From contig NZ_SNWW01000002.1 of assembly GCF_004362015.1 (NCBI RefSeq), forward strand, positions 496,001-560,000: 64,000 nt of DNA. The letters run 5' to 3'. The DNA is from Flavobacterium chryseum (GTDB taxonomy: Bacteria > Bacteroidota > Bacteroidia > Flavobacteriales > Flavobacteriaceae). Both the position numbers and the translations under genes were made by a program. This document shows, piece by piece, positions 23,997-34,068 of the stretch. The notes below the pieces were generated by a model. It was not told the origin of the DNA and ran no database searches. It worked only from the letters and a program-made list of their open reading frames with translations. Within the stretch, counting starts at the first letter, position 1; every line of letters starts with the position of its first letter.

Positions 23997-24593
23997 TTAA
24001 GACTGATTTTGTTTAATATTCAATATTTTAAGAATTTTAACAACTTCTTTTCTGGCATTTTTAAGATTATCGTTATTAATAACAAAATTGCTTCTGGAAA
24101 TTCGTTTTTCGTCGCTCCATTGCATTTGCATTCTGCTTAAAACCTGATCACGTGTGGTATTGTCGCGCTTTAAGACTCTTTCAATTCTAGTTTCTTCCGG
24201 GGCAGTAACTGTTATTATAAAATCACATTCTTTATATCTGCCACTTTCAAATAAAATGGCAACTTCATATATTATGCATTCGTAATTTTTATGTTGCAAT
24301 AACCATACCTCAAAATCATTTTTTACAGCGGGATGAACTATCGCGTTTAATTGAGCTAATTTATCTTTATCATTAAAAACAATTTCTGCAAGTTTGGCTC
24401 TGTTTAAAATATTATTTTCAAAAAGACTTTCACCAAATACTTTTTTTATTTCTTCAATAATACTTTCAGACTGCATTACTTTTTTAGCACCATCATCAGC
24501 AATATAAACAGGAACTCCCAATTCGCTAAAAAATTTGGCAATGGTCGTTTTTCCGCTTCCAATTCCACCAGTTAGGCCAATAACTTTTGTCAT
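23997..24593 (-). CDS. coaE: Dephospho-CoA kinase
   Basis: Last step of coenzyme A synthesis, phosphorylation of the ribose 3'-hydroxyl. The 198-residue protein has the P-loop GLTGGIGSGKTTIAKFF (residues 6-22), VYIADDGAKKVM, HPAVKNDF and the RDNTTRDQVLSRMQMQW segment with SNFVINND near the end, all typical. Its start is 1 bp from the end of the glycosyltransferase gene, so the two are co-transcribed. Confidence 0.95.
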   Translation of the reverse strand: MTKVIGLTGGIGSGKTTIAKFFSELGVPVYIADDGAKKVMQSESIIEEIKKVFGESLFENNILNRAKLAEIVFNDKDKLAQLNAIVHPAVKNDFEVWLLQHKNYECIIYEVAILFESGRYKECDFIITVTAPEETRIERVLKRDNTTRDQVLSRMQMQWSDEKRISRSNFVINNDNLKNARKEVVKILKILNIKQNQS

Positions 24594-24594
24594 A

Positions 24595-25593
24595 TTATAC
24601 TTTAAAAAACATACGAGGAAAAGCTTCTTGTGGTTTTTTCTTTAAAAGGATAATTTTAATAAATGATTCTAAAAATCCCGTTCCGTAACCATAAAATTGT
24701 TTCCAAACTGCAATTACAGACAAATAGCCAATTTTAATACTTTTATTTTGAATACTTGCTGTAAGAAAAATTATAACGAAATATACGAAATATAATTGTA
24801 ATAATATATCAATATTGAATATTAATAGTAAAAAAGCTAATAATAAACCTAACATAAATACCGTTGGAAAGAAAAAAGTAAGCTTATTGTGTTCTGGATA
24901 CCAACTGTTTAATATTGGTCTTGCTTTCCCAAATTTATTTACCTGAACAGAGAATTTTTCCCAGTCGATTCTACGTTTATGATATACAAAAGCTTCTGGA
25001 AACAGTCTTGTTTCAAACCCAAGATTCCATAAACGAATAGATAAATCGGGATCTTCACCAGGATGTATGTTACCAAAACCTTTAGATGCTTCAAAGGCTT
25101 TTTTAGAAATTCCCATATTAAAACTACGCGGCTGAAACTTATTGATTTTTTCAGATCCTCCACGAATTCCTCCCGTAGTAAGAAACGAAGTCATTGCAAA
25201 ATTAATTGCTTTCTGAATATTCGAAAAACTGGCCAACGCTCTATCCGGACCACCAAAACAATCGACATACTTTGCGTTTAATTCTTTGCGGACTTCTGTC
25301 AAATAATTGGGTGGAATAATACAATCAGAGTCAAAAATGATAAAGTAATCACCTCTCGCCCTTTGCATTCCAAAATTTCTTGAATCTCCAGGCCCTGAAT
25401 TTTCCTTAAAATAATAGGCAATATTCAGTTTTCCCTGATAGTTCATTACAACGTCTTTGCAAGGAATTGATGAACCATCTTCTATTAGAACAATTTCAAA
25501 AGCTTCATTATAATCAGATTTTGATAAGCTTTCTAAAAGTTCATCAACTTCGTCCGGGCGATTATACACGGGTATAATTAAAGAAAAAATCAT
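24595..25593 (-). CDS. Family 2 glycosyltransferase
   Basis: A 332-residue inverting sugar transferase with a GT-A fold. N-terminal FSLIIPVYNRPDEVDELLESL and the nucleotide-sugar site IIFDSDCIIP (DxD) are clear, followed by NMGISKKAFEASKGFG and HPGEDPDLSIRLWNLG (the ED catalytic region). Two or three hydrophobic segments after about residue 240 anchor it in the membrane. The acceptor is unknown; no polysaccharide cluster surrounds it. It is the first gene before coaE. Confidence 0.9.
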   Translation of the reverse strand: MIFSLIIPVYNRPDEVDELLESLSKSDYNEAFEIVLIEDGSSIPCKDVVMNYQGKLNIAYYFKENSGPGDSRNFGMQRARGDYFIIFDSDCIIPPNYLTEVRKELNAKYVDCFGGPDRALASFSNIQKAINFAMTSFLTTGGIRGGSEKINKFQPRSFNMGISKKAFEASKGFGNIHPGEDPDLSIRLWNLGFETRLFPEAFVYHKRRIDWEKFSVQVNKFGKARPILNSWYPEHNKLTFFFPTVFMLGLLLAFLLLIFNIDILLQLYFVYFVIIFLTASIQNKSIKIGYLSVIAVWKQFYGYGTGFLESFIKIILLKKKPQEAFPRMFFKV

Positions 25594-25664
25594 AGTGGAA
25601 TATGCGTATTAAGTAGCAATTGTTTTAAATCTCAAAATTTTAACAAAGGTATGTTATATTCATA

Positions 25665-25696
25665 AAAAAACCATTCGTAGTGACGAATGGTTTTTT
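25665..25696 (-). terminator. Terminator after fabV
   Basis: AAAAAACCATTCGT/ACGAATGGTTTTTT, a perfect 14-bp stem with a 4-base loop (AGTG), 23 bp after the fabV stop. Ends the long minus-strand cluster. Confidence 0.9.
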
Positions 25697-25719
25697 AATA
25701 TATCGTAATAATTTGTAAA

Positions 25720-26910
25720 TTATTTTATACTTTCAATTTCTACAACTTCATTTGCTTCAGCATTGTAATCAACCCCTGCAAATCCAAATCCGAATAAATT
25801 TAAGAAATCGTTTTTATATCCTGCTAAATCTCCAATTGCCGGTAACGTTTCTGTAGTTGCCTCTAACCAAAGTTTTGCCACTTTTGCCTGAACATCTTCA
25901 CGCATTTCCCAATCGTCGATTCTGATTCTTCCTTTATCGTCTGTTGGAACTTCTGAACCAGAATATAATCTATCCTGAAACAAACGTTGAATTTGCTCGA
26001 TACAACCTTCGTGAATTCCTTCTTCTTTCATAATTTTATATAAAAGAGAAATATATAATGGAATAACCGGAATTGCAGAACTTGCTTGTGTTACCAAAGC
26101 TTTATTTACAGAAACATAAGCTTTACCTCCAATAGATTTTAAACTATCTGTAATAGAAAATGCTGTTGCTTCTAAATGATCTTTTGCACGGCCAATTGTA
26201 CCTTTACGGTAAACTGCTTCTGTCAATGATGGCCCGATATAAGAATAAGCCACTGTTGTAGCTCCGTCAGCTAATAAATTCTCCGCTTTCAAAGCATCAA
26301 TCCACATAGTCCAGTCTTCACCGCCCATAACAGCAACGGTATTTTCAATATCTTCTTCGTTTGCAGGAGCAATTGAAACTTCTGTAACATTTCCTGTGTG
26401 AAAATCTACTGTTTTGTTGGTAAAAGTTTGTCCGATTGGTTTTAGAACAGAACGATGCAAAACTCCCGTAACCGGATGTTGACGAACTGGCGATGCTAAA
26501 CTGTAAATTATTAAATCAACCTGACCTAAATCAGCTTTTATTAAATCTAAAGTTTGTCTTTTTATTTCGTTTGAAAAAGCATCTCCATTGATACTTTTTG
26601 CATATAAACCTGCTTTATGAGCTTCAGTTTCAAAAGCTGCTGAATTATACCAACCCGGAGAAGCTGTTTTTCCTTCAACTGGCGGTTTTTCAAAAAACAC
26701 TCCAATTGTAGCTGCATCAGATCCGAAAGCACTTGTAATTCTTGAAGCCAATCCAAAACCTGTAGAAGCACCAATAACCAGTACTTTTTTTGGTCCTTGA
26801 ATTGAACCTTTTGATTTTATATATTCTATTTGATTTTTTACGTTTTGTTCGCTTCCTTTTGGGTGAGCTGTCAAACAAATAAATCCTCTCATTCTAGGTT
26901 CTATAATCAT
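25720..26910 (-). CDS. fabV: Trans-2-enoyl-CoA/enoyl-ACP reductase FabV
   Basis: NADH-dependent reduction of the enoyl double bond in the fatty-acid elongation cycle. The 396-residue length is that of FabV rather than the shorter FabI. The NADH site is VLVIGASTGFGLASRI near residues 43-58, SLASPVRQHP follows, and YSYIGPSLTEAVYRKGTIGRAK provides the active-site Tyr and Lys in the family's Yx8K spacing. FabV enzymes are commonly insensitive to triclosan. It is the last gene of the bamD cluster. Confidence 0.94.
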   Translation of the reverse strand: MIIEPRMRGFICLTAHPKGSEQNVKNQIEYIKSKGSIQGPKKVLVIGASTGFGLASRITSAFGSDAATIGVFFEKPPVEGKTASPGWYNSAAFETEAHKAGLYAKSINGDAFSNEIKRQTLDLIKADLGQVDLIIYSLASPVRQHPVTGVLHRSVLKPIGQTFTNKTVDFHTGNVTEVSIAPANEEDIENTVAVMGGEDWTMWIDALKAENLLADGATTVAYSYIGPSLTEAVYRKGTIGRAKDHLEATAFSITDSLKSIGGKAYVSVNKALVTQASSAIPVIPLYISLLYKIMKEEGIHEGCIEQIQRLFQDRLYSGSEVPTDDKGRIRIDDWEMREDVQAKVAKLWLEATTETLPAIGDLAGYKNDFLNLFGFGFAGVDYNAEANEVVEIESIK

Positions 26911-26930
26911 CTTGTAATTATTTATCGTAT

Positions 26931-27452
26931 TTAATTCAGTTTCAGTTTTAATTTTTCAAAAATAGACATTTTATCCTTAACCCTTTTCATGTTGGCATTC
27001 ATATTGTCAATAAAATTTGGGTTTAGCGCATTTTTCTTGGCTGCTTTATAAAAGTTATAAGCGGCAGTATACTGGTTTTCATACTCTGCCATCCTGCCTA
27101 ATTCGCTGTTAAATGATGAGTAATCAACGTTTTCTAAAGTCTGAAACGTAAAATCAATATGCTCTTTTGCTTCAGCATATCTTCCAATATCAATTAATAA
27201 ATAAGCGTAGTTTAAATAAGGTGCAGGATATTTGGGTTCAAATTTCATAGCCAGCTTATAATGATAAATTCCTTTATCATAATTACTTAACTTATTATAA
27301 TAAATCCATCCTAAGTGATTATGGGCTTTTCCAAAATCAGGATATTGAGATAAAATTTCCTCAAGCATTTCTTTACCATCAGCAATATTTCCTTCAGATA
27401 TTAACGAATCTGCCTTGATAAATTGATTTTCGTAGAAGCTTAAACTTTCCAT
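26931..27452 (-). CDS. Tetratricopeptide-repeat protein
   Basis: A 173-residue helical repeat protein with about four TPR-like units (AHNHLGWIYYNKLSNYDKGIYHYKLAMKFEPKYPAPYLNYAYLLIDIGRYAEAKEHI). No signal peptide is visible, so it is probably cytoplasmic. It lies 9 bp after recN and 20 bp before fabV, inside a co-directional run. Specific partner unknown. Confidence 0.8.
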   Translation of the reverse strand: MESLSFYENQFIKADSLISEGNIADGKEMLEEILSQYPDFGKAHNHLGWIYYNKLSNYDKGIYHYKLAMKFEPKYPAPYLNYAYLLIDIGRYAEAKEHIDFTFQTLENVDYSSFNSELGRMAEYENQYTAAYNFYKAAKKNALNPNFIDNMNANMKRVKDKMSIFEKLKLKLN

Positions 27453-27461
27453 ATCTGTATC

Positions 27462-29114
27462 TTAATTTAATAATTCTTTTGCGTGATTTAATGCCGAATC
27501 AGAAATATTAGCTCCTGATAACATTTGTGCTATTTCTGTAATTCTTTCATTAGGAAATAAAAGCTTCAATTCTGATTGCGTGTCTTCTCCAACCGTTGAT
27601 TTGAAAACTTTAAAATGCGAATCGCCTTTTGCAGCTATCTGAGGTAAATGTGTAATGGCAAATATTTGCATTTTAGTACTCATTTCTTTCATGATTTCCC
27701 CCATTCTAATAGCGATTTCTCCGGAAACTCCCGTGTCAATCTCGTCAAAAATTAAAGTTGGTAATTTTGAATATTGTGCTAAAATTGCTTTTACAGCCAA
27801 CATAATACGAGACATTTCTCCTCCCGAAGCTACTTTTTTCAACAATCCGAAATCAGTTCCTTTATTGGCTGAAAATAAAAATTTCAATTCATCTTTTCCA
27901 TTTTGAAAATAGGTTTCAGATGGTAAAAGTTCCATATTGAAACGAACATTTGGCATTCCTAATGTTTCTAAAATTGAAATTAGCTGGTTTGATAAAACCG
28001 GAATTGCATTTTCTCTATTTTGATGAATCGTTGCCGACAAAGCATCTAATTCTATAGTTTTTTCTTCGATTAATTTTGATAATGAAGCAATTTCTTCTTC
28101 AATATTACCCAATTCAACAACAGCATTTTCTAAATTTGCCTGAATCTGAATTAATTCATCTACAGAAGTTACCTGATGTTTCTTTTGCAAATTGTAAATC
28201 AATTGCAATTTTTGATTGGTTAATTCTAATTTTTCAGGATCGTTTAATAATTTTTCTGAAGCGTTTTGCAATTCTCTTGAAATATCATCAAATTCAATTG
28301 CTACACTTGTAATTCTTTCGAATAAAGTTTCATATTCTGGCGAAAACAATGCTATTTTCTGCAATGAAATTTTAATTTCATTCAAATTATGAAAAACTCC
28401 AAATTGTTCTTCATTCGCAATTACCAATGATTTATCTATTGATTCTTTTATGACTTCAACGTTATTCAGCTTTTCAAAATCAGCTTCCAGTTCTTCCTGT
28501 TCTCCTGATTTCAATTTAGCCGAAACCAATTCATTCAATAAAAATGTATTGTATTCCTGCTCTTTTCCTGAATCACTTTGCTTTTTAAGTAAAGCGTTGA
28601 GTTTTGATTTATCTGATTTATACGTTTTTAATAATTTTTGATACGTCGAAATTGTATCAAAATTATTTGCAATCGCATCAATTATTTTAAACTGAACATT
28701 TTCATCTGATAATTCCTGTGTTTGCTGTTGCGAGTGAATGTCAATCAAAAACAAACTTAAATCCTGCAATTCCTGAAGATTTACGGGACTATCGTTAATA
28801 AAAGCGCGCGATTTTCCGGATGGCAAAATTTCACGTCTTATAATTGTTTCATCTTCATAATCAAGATCATTTGCTTCAAAAAACTCTTTCAGATTATATT
28901 TTGAAATTTCGAAGTGGGCTTCAATTACACATTTTTCTTCTTTATTCTTTAATGAAGTCAAATCGGCCCTTTTTCCTAAGACCAATCCTAAAGCGCCTAA
29001 TATAATAGATTTACCAGCACCAGTTTCACCTGTAATTATAGAAAAACCTCTTGAAAAATCTATTGATAATTTTTCTATCAGAGCATAGTTTTTAATCGAC
29101 AGTGAAGTAATCAT
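27462..29114 (-). CDS. recN: DNA repair protein RecN
   Basis: SMC-like ATPase used in double-strand break repair. The 550-residue protein has Walker A in FSIITGETGAGKSIILGALGLVLGKRAD, a coiled-coil middle, the ABC signature LKKVASGGEMSRIMLAVKAIL, Walker B TLIFDEIDTGVSGEIA and the final ITHLPQIAAKGDSHF His loop. Length fits. Neighbours are porD upstream and a TPR gene 9 bp downstream. Confidence 0.96.
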   Translation of the reverse strand: MITSLSIKNYALIEKLSIDFSRGFSIITGETGAGKSIILGALGLVLGKRADLTSLKNKEEKCVIEAHFEISKYNLKEFFEANDLDYEDETIIRREILPSGKSRAFINDSPVNLQELQDLSLFLIDIHSQQQTQELSDENVQFKIIDAIANNFDTISTYQKLLKTYKSDKSKLNALLKKQSDSGKEQEYNTFLLNELVSAKLKSGEQEELEADFEKLNNVEVIKESIDKSLVIANEEQFGVFHNLNEIKISLQKIALFSPEYETLFERITSVAIEFDDISRELQNASEKLLNDPEKLELTNQKLQLIYNLQKKHQVTSVDELIQIQANLENAVVELGNIEEEIASLSKLIEEKTIELDALSATIHQNRENAIPVLSNQLISILETLGMPNVRFNMELLPSETYFQNGKDELKFLFSANKGTDFGLLKKVASGGEMSRIMLAVKAILAQYSKLPTLIFDEIDTGVSGEIAIRMGEIMKEMSTKMQIFAITHLPQIAAKGDSHFKVFKSTVGEDTQSELKLLFPNERITEIAQMLSGANISDSALNHAKELLN

Positions 29115-29170
29115 AGAATTAATATGTAAATATAAAATTAATGAAGAAAGTAAAAATCAGGAAAAATCAA

Positions 29171-30058
29171 TTAAAATTTAATCTGAGACCATTTGGTAGA
29201 ATTCAATGGTGAAACTCTATTTAAAACATCCGTTAAATCAGTAACCGGAATACTTGGCCCGCCTGAAAATATTGAAACAATTTCATCTGATTTTGCATCA
29301 AAAAATACGCGGGTTAAAAAAGCATTTGGCTTAACCGAATTTAATTTGGCCAAAAGTACAACTGAAGATTTTATTTTTTCTTTGGATACTTTTAGATCAT
29401 TGCTCATGCCATCTAAACCTGTATGGTACAAAAACATGGTTTGACGTAAATCAGTATAAGTTGGTGAAACCATATCATTTATTAAAAAATAACGGTTTTG
29501 AACACCGTCAGACTGGCTCCATCCTCTTGATCCTCCTTGTTGAGCAACATTGGCAATATTCTGAGCTGTTTCAAAATAAGGACTTCCCGCGCCCATTTGA
29601 AACGTATCTGCATCCATTCCTAAAATTATATAACTGTAAAAAGAAACTACCGATACTAAATTTGACTCAAATGTTGTGGGATTAAATAATAGAGGTTCGT
29701 ATTCAGTATAATTGAAATTTAAATCTTTATCGTTAAAATTAAAAACCGGAGATGAGTAAGTCGAATTATAAATTAATCTTGAAGATTGTACCTGGATTGT
29801 ACCTGAAAACTGATCTGAACTATTTGATGACAATGTAATATACATCGAACAATTGATTCGTTCATTTTGTTTTAAAACTGATCCTGTCCAGTCTGTTTTA
29901 TTAACAAACTCTGACAATGAAGTCTGAAGTGTTTTAAATACCTGCTGATTAGGATTTGGAAGTCTTTCTGTATTTATAGTTACAATACAATTTAGCTGTT
30001 GCGCTTGTGTAAAGCCAAAAATTAAAAATACTAAAAGAGTAACTATTTTATTATTCAT
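29171..30058 (-). CDS. porD: PorD-type protein (DUF4835), type IX secretion associated
   Basis: A 295-residue exported protein with signal peptide MNNKIVTLLVFLIFGFTQAQ. The body matches the DUF4835/PorD family: LNCIVTINTERLPNPNQQVFKTLQTSLSEFVNKTDWT, then YEPLLFNPTTFESNLVSVVSFYSYIILGMDADTFQ and GGSRGWSQSDGVQNRYFLIND. The family is conserved across Bacteroidota and linked to type IX secretion; its exact part is not well defined. It lies between coaBC and recN as in related genomes. Confidence 0.85.
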   Translation of the reverse strand: MNNKIVTLLVFLIFGFTQAQQLNCIVTINTERLPNPNQQVFKTLQTSLSEFVNKTDWTGSVLKQNERINCSMYITLSSNSSDQFSGTIQVQSSRLIYNSTYSSPVFNFNDKDLNFNYTEYEPLLFNPTTFESNLVSVVSFYSYIILGMDADTFQMGAGSPYFETAQNIANVAQQGGSRGWSQSDGVQNRYFLINDMVSPTYTDLRQTMFLYHTGLDGMSNDLKVSKEKIKSSVVLLAKLNSVKPNAFLTRVFFDAKSDEIVSIFSGGPSIPVTDLTDVLNRVSPLNSTKWSQIKF

Positions 30059-30131
30059 AACAGATTCTATTTGCTTTATCGAAATACGATTGAGCTGTTT
30101 TTATTTCACTTTTGATTAAGACTGTTGCTGT

Positions 30132-31340
30132 TTATGAAAAATGAGAAATCACTTTGTTCAAAATATCCACGGCAACAGATTCTTTTGTTTTTAATTCCAT
30201 TGGTTCAATCTTAAAATTTTTATCAATAAAAGTAACTTTATTGGTTTCTTTTTTAAAACCGGCACCTTCGTCCTGCAATGAATTAAGAACTATCAAATCT
30301 AAGTTTTTTTTCTGAATTTTCAACTTAGCATTTTCAATTTCATTTTCAGTTTCTAAAGCAAATCCTATTAAAAATTGATTTTCTTTGATTGTTCCTAATG
30401 AAGCTAAAATGTCTTTTGTCTTTTCGAGTTCAATAGAAAAATCATCCGCAGCTTTTTTAATCTTTTGTAAAGCTACAACTTTTGGTTTATAATCGGCTAC
30501 GGCTGCCGCTGCAATTGCAACATCAACATCTTTAAAATGCAGATGACAAGCATCATACATATCTTGTGCAGAAATTACATTTATAACTTTAATTGTAGTA
30601 TTTTTTGCTTTATAATGCGTTGGTCCTGAAACTAAAATAACGTTTGCACCCAAATTTGCGGCTGCGTTTGCGATATCAAAACCCATTTTTCCTGAAGAAT
30701 GATTTCCTATAAAACGCACAGGATCTATTGCTTCGTATGTTGGACCAGCTGTAATTAGTATCTTTTTTCCTTTTAGTGGCAGTTTACTTTCTAAATCAGC
30801 TTCAAGAAAAGCAACGATATTTTCGGGTTCTGCCATTCGGCCTTCTCCGGATAATCCGCTTGCGAGTTCACCGCTTTCAGCTGGAATCATTACGTTTCCA
30901 AATTGTTGCAATGCAGTAAAACTTGAAATTGTTGAAGGATGCTTGTACATATCCAAATCCATTGCCGGAGCAAAATAAACGGGACATTTAGCTGATAAAT
31001 AAGTAGCAATTAAAAGATTATCGCAATTTCCTGTTGTCATTTTAGACAATGTATTGGCAGTTGCGGGAGCAATTATCATTAAATCAGCCCAAAGCGCTAA
31101 TTCAACATGATTGTTCCAAACTGCATCTTCATCATCCTGATTAAAGAAACTGGAATGTACAGGATTTTTTGATAACGTAGATAACGTTAATGGAGTTACA
31201 AAATCCTTAGAAGCAGGTGTCATTATCACTTGGACATGTGCACCTGCTTTTATAAAGAGTCGTACTAATGAGGCTGTTTTATAGGCTGCAATTCCACCAG
31301 AAACTCCCAGTAAAATTTTCTTCCCGTTTAAAACTGACAT
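30132..31340 (-). CDS. coaBC: Bifunctional phosphopantothenoylcysteine decarboxylase/phosphopantothenate-cysteine ligase
   Basis: Two consecutive steps of coenzyme A synthesis. The 402-residue protein begins with the flavin decarboxylase (KILLGVSGGIAAYKTASLVRLF, the Asn-containing PATANTLSKMTTGNCDNLL and PAMDLDMYKHPS). A second domain follows with ILITAGPTYEAIDPVRFIGNHSSGKMGFDIA and AAAVADYKPK, the ligase. It sits 17 bp after rpoZ. Confidence 0.96.
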   Translation of the reverse strand: MSVLNGKKILLGVSGGIAAYKTASLVRLFIKAGAHVQVIMTPASKDFVTPLTLSTLSKNPVHSSFFNQDDEDAVWNNHVELALWADLMIIAPATANTLSKMTTGNCDNLLIATYLSAKCPVYFAPAMDLDMYKHPSTISSFTALQQFGNVMIPAESGELASGLSGEGRMAEPENIVAFLEADLESKLPLKGKKILITAGPTYEAIDPVRFIGNHSSGKMGFDIANAAANLGANVILVSGPTHYKAKNTTIKVINVISAQDMYDACHLHFKDVDVAIAAAAVADYKPKVVALQKIKKAADDFSIELEKTKDILASLGTIKENQFLIGFALETENEIENAKLKIQKKNLDLIVLNSLQDEGAGFKKETNKVTFIDKNFKIEPMELKTKESVAVDILNKVISHFS

Positions 31341-31357
31341 TTATACTATATTATTTA

Positions 31358-31675
31358 TTATTTGTTTGAACCTCTGTGGTATGTTTTACCATCTAACCAT
31401 TCCTGAACAGCTAAAGCGTGTGGTTTTGGTAATTTTTCGTAAAATTTAGAAACTTCAATTTGTTCTTTATTTTCAAAAACTTCTTCCAGACTGTCATTAT
31501 AAGTAGCAAACTCTTCTAATTTTTCAGTTAATTCTTTTTTAATTTCAGAATTAATTTGGTTTGCTCTTTTAGCCATAATGGTAATTGCCTCATACACATT
31601 TCCTGTTGGTTCTTCAATAACCGTTTTATTGTAAGTTATTGTGTTAACAGGAGCATTCGTCTTTTTTAAATCCAT
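31358..31675 (-). CDS. rpoZ: RNA polymerase omega subunit, Bacteroidota type
   Basis: A 105-residue protein. The omega signature is recognisable in GNVYEAITIMAKRANQINSEIKKELTEKLEEFA, where the usual fxLv.iaakRArql.. region lies. Position directly before coaBC and after bamD is typical for this phylum. It helps assemble and stabilise RNA polymerase. The rest of the chain is divergent from proteobacterial omega, so I rely on the core motif and context. Confidence 0.85.
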   Translation of the reverse strand: MDLKKTNAPVNTITYNKTVIEEPTGNVYEAITIMAKRANQINSEIKKELTEKLEEFATYNDSLEEVFENKEQIEVSKFYEKLPKPHALAVQEWLDGKTYHRGSNK

Positions 31676-31683
31676 GACTTTAT

Positions 31684-32478
31684 TTATTTAGTAAATTTTT
31701 GTAAATCTGTTTCAACTCTAGCATTCATTTCGTCTGCTTCTTTTTTATATTTTGTATCGCTTTTAAACTTTAATAAGTTATTGTACGCTACTTTGGCAAC
31801 ATTTAAACGATCTTGCATTTTTGATGGAACGCTGTTTATTGCCAATTTGTATGCAGAGTCATATTTATAGAACAATGCATCTTCTTTAAAAGATGTTCCC
31901 GGGAAATCTGCAATAAAATTATCAAAAGCAATCAATGCTGATTTATAATCTGAAATCGTATTATATCCTTTTGCGTTTTCGAATGCTTTTTTCTCCAGTT
32001 TTCCGTTCAAAACCTGTACAGTCGCGTTTGCCTGCGGTATGTATTCTGAATTTGGATAATTATCTATAAAAGCCTGCAATTTCTCTAAAGCTTTTACTGT
32101 ATCTGTCTGATCTAAACTATAAACAGGAGATAATTTTGAATAACTCAATGCTCCTAAATATGCAGCTTCCTGAACTTTTTCGCTTCGTGGATATCCTGAA
32201 ACAAAGCTTTCAAACTGATAACCTGCCAAGTAATATTGTTTTGTTTTATAATAAGACTGAGAAAACATATAAAATAATTTTTCAGCCTGAGGTTTACCTC
32301 TATATGTAGGTGCTAATTGTTCAAAAAGACGAATCGCTTTATTGTACTTACCTGCCTCGTACATTTTTGTTGCGATTTCAAATTTTGCCGCAACATCTTC
32401 ATTTTTTAATGCTTTTTGGTAATCACTACAAGAACAAAAAAGGACAACAACAATTAATAGAGATACTATTTTTTTCAT
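31684..32478 (-). CDS. bamD: Outer-membrane assembly lipoprotein BamD
   Basis: Part of the BAM machine that folds beta-barrel proteins into the outer membrane. The 264-residue protein has a lipoprotein signal MKKIVSLLIVVVLFCSC followed by SDYQKALKNEDVAAKFEIATKMYEAGKYNKAIRLFEQL and further TPR units (YYLAGYQFESFVSGYPRSEKVQEAAYL). Its own promoter is at 32545-32574. It heads the run bamD-rpoZ-coaBC-porD-recN. Confidence 0.92.
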   Translation of the reverse strand: MKKIVSLLIVVVLFCSCSDYQKALKNEDVAAKFEIATKMYEAGKYNKAIRLFEQLAPTYRGKPQAEKLFYMFSQSYYKTKQYYLAGYQFESFVSGYPRSEKVQEAAYLGALSYSKLSPVYSLDQTDTVKALEKLQAFIDNYPNSEYIPQANATVQVLNGKLEKKAFENAKGYNTISDYKSALIAFDNFIADFPGTSFKEDALFYKYDSAYKLAINSVPSKMQDRLNVAKVAYNNLLKFKSDTKYKKEADEMNARVETDLQKFTK

Positions 32479-32544
32479 TTTCTTAAATTATTATGATTTC
32501 TTAGACAATTATGCCAAAGCAAAATCACACCGAAGTTCCGGTGG

Positions 32545-32574
32545 CAAATTTAGTTATTAATTTAGCTACTACAA
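32545..32574 (-). promoter_or_regulatory. Promoter of the bamD cluster
   Basis: TTG (32572-32574), a 19-bp spacer and TAAATTTG (32545-32552) on the minus strand match the Bacteroidota consensus exactly. The leader, about 60 bases, contains the hairpin CACCG-GAACTT-CGGTG. Confidence 0.72.
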
Positions 32575-32601
32575 AATATTTTTTGGTATATTAAAATACC
32601 C

Positions 32602-33495
32602 TTAATCCTGCTCTACTCTTATGCTGCTTTTAACAAATTCATTTAGCCTTTTCGCTAGTGAATCATCTACAGAAACCAATGGCAAACGTACAGTATTATC
32701 AGCAATACCAAGGGCTTGAAAAACTTGTTTGATTCCGGCAGGGTTTCCCTGCTCGAAAATCATATCGATACAATCTGATAAAAAGTATTGGGTTTTGAAT
32801 GCTTCATTTACTTTTTTATTCAGACCTAAACGAATCATTTCTGAAAATTCCTTCGGAAAACCTTGTGCAATTACAGAGATCACTCCTGCTCCGCCGGCCA
32901 AAACTATCGGTAGCGCAATCATATCATCTCCGGAAATTACAAGAAAATCTTTTGGTGCATTTTTTATCAATTGCATCGCTTGTACAACATCTCCCGCTGC
33001 TTCTTTTATCGCTACAACATTATCAAAATCTTTTGCAAGACGAATAACAGTTGATGGCAACATATTGCTTGAAGTTCTTCCCGGAACATTATACAAGATT
33101 ACAGGAATTGGAGAAGCCTCGGCAACTGCTTTAAAATGCTGGTATATACCTTCTTGTGTTGGTTTATTATAATAAGGCGAAACAGAAAGGATTGCTTCAA
33201 AAGCTGAAAAATCTGTTGTTTTTAATTCCTCAACAACCTGCATTGTATTATTTCCTCCAACGCCAAGTACTAAAGGTAATCTTCCTTTATTGGTATCGAT
33301 TACGGTTTTAATAACCAGTTCTTTTTCGGCTTGTGTCAGGGTTGCATTTTCTGCTGTTGTTCCCATAACTACAAGATATTCAACTCCTCCATCAACAGAA
33401 AAATTTACAATTCGCTGTAATGCTTCAATGTCTACTGAGAAATCTTTTTTAAATGGAGTTACAAGTGCAACGCCTGTTCCTATTAATGATTGCAT
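32602..33495 (-). CDS. dapA: 4-hydroxy-tetrahydrodipicolinate synthase
   Basis: Condenses pyruvate with aspartate semialdehyde, first committed step to diaminopimelate and lysine. The 297-residue TIM barrel shows [22 protein letters not shown] (Thr pair), [11 protein letters not shown] (Tyr135) and the Schiff-base lysine in [10 protein letters not shown] (Lys164). It follows the DUF6913-like gene by 14 bp. No clear terminator separates it from bamD, so some read-through is likely. Confidence 0.96.
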   Translation of the reverse strand: MQSLIGTGVALVTPFKKDFSVDIEALQRIVNFSVDGGVEYLVVMGTTAENATLTQAEKELVIKTVIDTNKGRLPLVLGVGGNNTMQVVEELKTTDFSAFEAILSVSPYYNKPTQEGIYQHFKAVAEASPIPVILYNVPGRTSSNMLPSTVIRLAKDFDNVVAIKEAAGDVVQAMQLIKNAPKDFLVISGDDMIALPIVLAGGAGVISVIAQGFPKEFSEMIRLGLNKKVNEAFKTQYFLSDCIDMIFEQGNPAGIKQVFQALGIADNTVRLPLVSVDDSLAKRLNEFVKSSIRVEQD

Positions 33496-33509
33496 ATTAT
33501 AATTTATGT

Positions 33510-34022
33510 TTATTTTAAACTTTTTAAATACTTAAACAATTCAGAAATGAAAAGTTTATAATTTTCTACATCGGTATCTATCATCCATCGATTTAATCTT
33601 TTATCGACAGCTGTAAACCCGATTTTAAACTTCGCTTTTGATTTACTGGTTATCATCATCAAAATTGATTTTTCAATTTCGTAATAACTAATCAAAAGGT
33701 CAAATTCTGTCTCGACAAATTCAGATAGAAAATCTGTTGTAATCTCCGCCTTCCAATTGATGTTTGTTTTACCAAAAGTAGGCCTTGAATACTCTTTTTT
33801 CTTGTCTAATTTATCTCTATACGCAACAAGTTTTATGTTTTCCGGAGCAATTCCGTGTAAGGCTAATTCTTTGATCAAGTCCTTTGAATGCCTAAAATTA
33901 CTCTCATCTACCAATAAACCAACTGTTTGTATATGTCTAGTAAAGACTTCTCTTTTTACATTATGTAAGTTATTTTTTAATGATTTTTTTACAAAAAATT
34001 CCTTTGTATAATTTAAAAACAT
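33510..34022 (-). CDS. Conserved hypothetical protein upstream of dapA (DUF6913-like)
   Basis: A 170-residue soluble protein without signal peptide or membrane helix. It reads as an alpha/beta fold: [83 protein letters not shown] believe it belongs to DUF6913, a Bacteroidota family found beside dapA, but cannot confirm this. It has a basic N-terminus. Function unknown; co-transcription with dapA is likely from the 14-bp gap. Confidence 0.75.
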   Translation of the reverse strand: MFLNYTKEFFVKKSLKNNLHNVKREVFTRHIQTVGLLVDESNFRHSKDLIKELALHGIAPENIKLVAYRDKLDKKKEYSRPTFGKTNINWKAEITTDFLSEFVETEFDLLISYYEIEKSILMMITSKSKAKFKIGFTAVDKRLNRWMIDTDVENYKLFISELFKYLKSLK

Positions 34023-34068
34023 AGTACTTTTACTAATTACAAAATTAATTATTTAAGTCGCATTTAAA

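Noticed and set aside
32729..33172. A 147-codon plus-strand frame opposite dapA
   Set aside because: It lies completely inside dapA, whose active-site residues are all in place; the opposite frame shows no domain and is a shadow.
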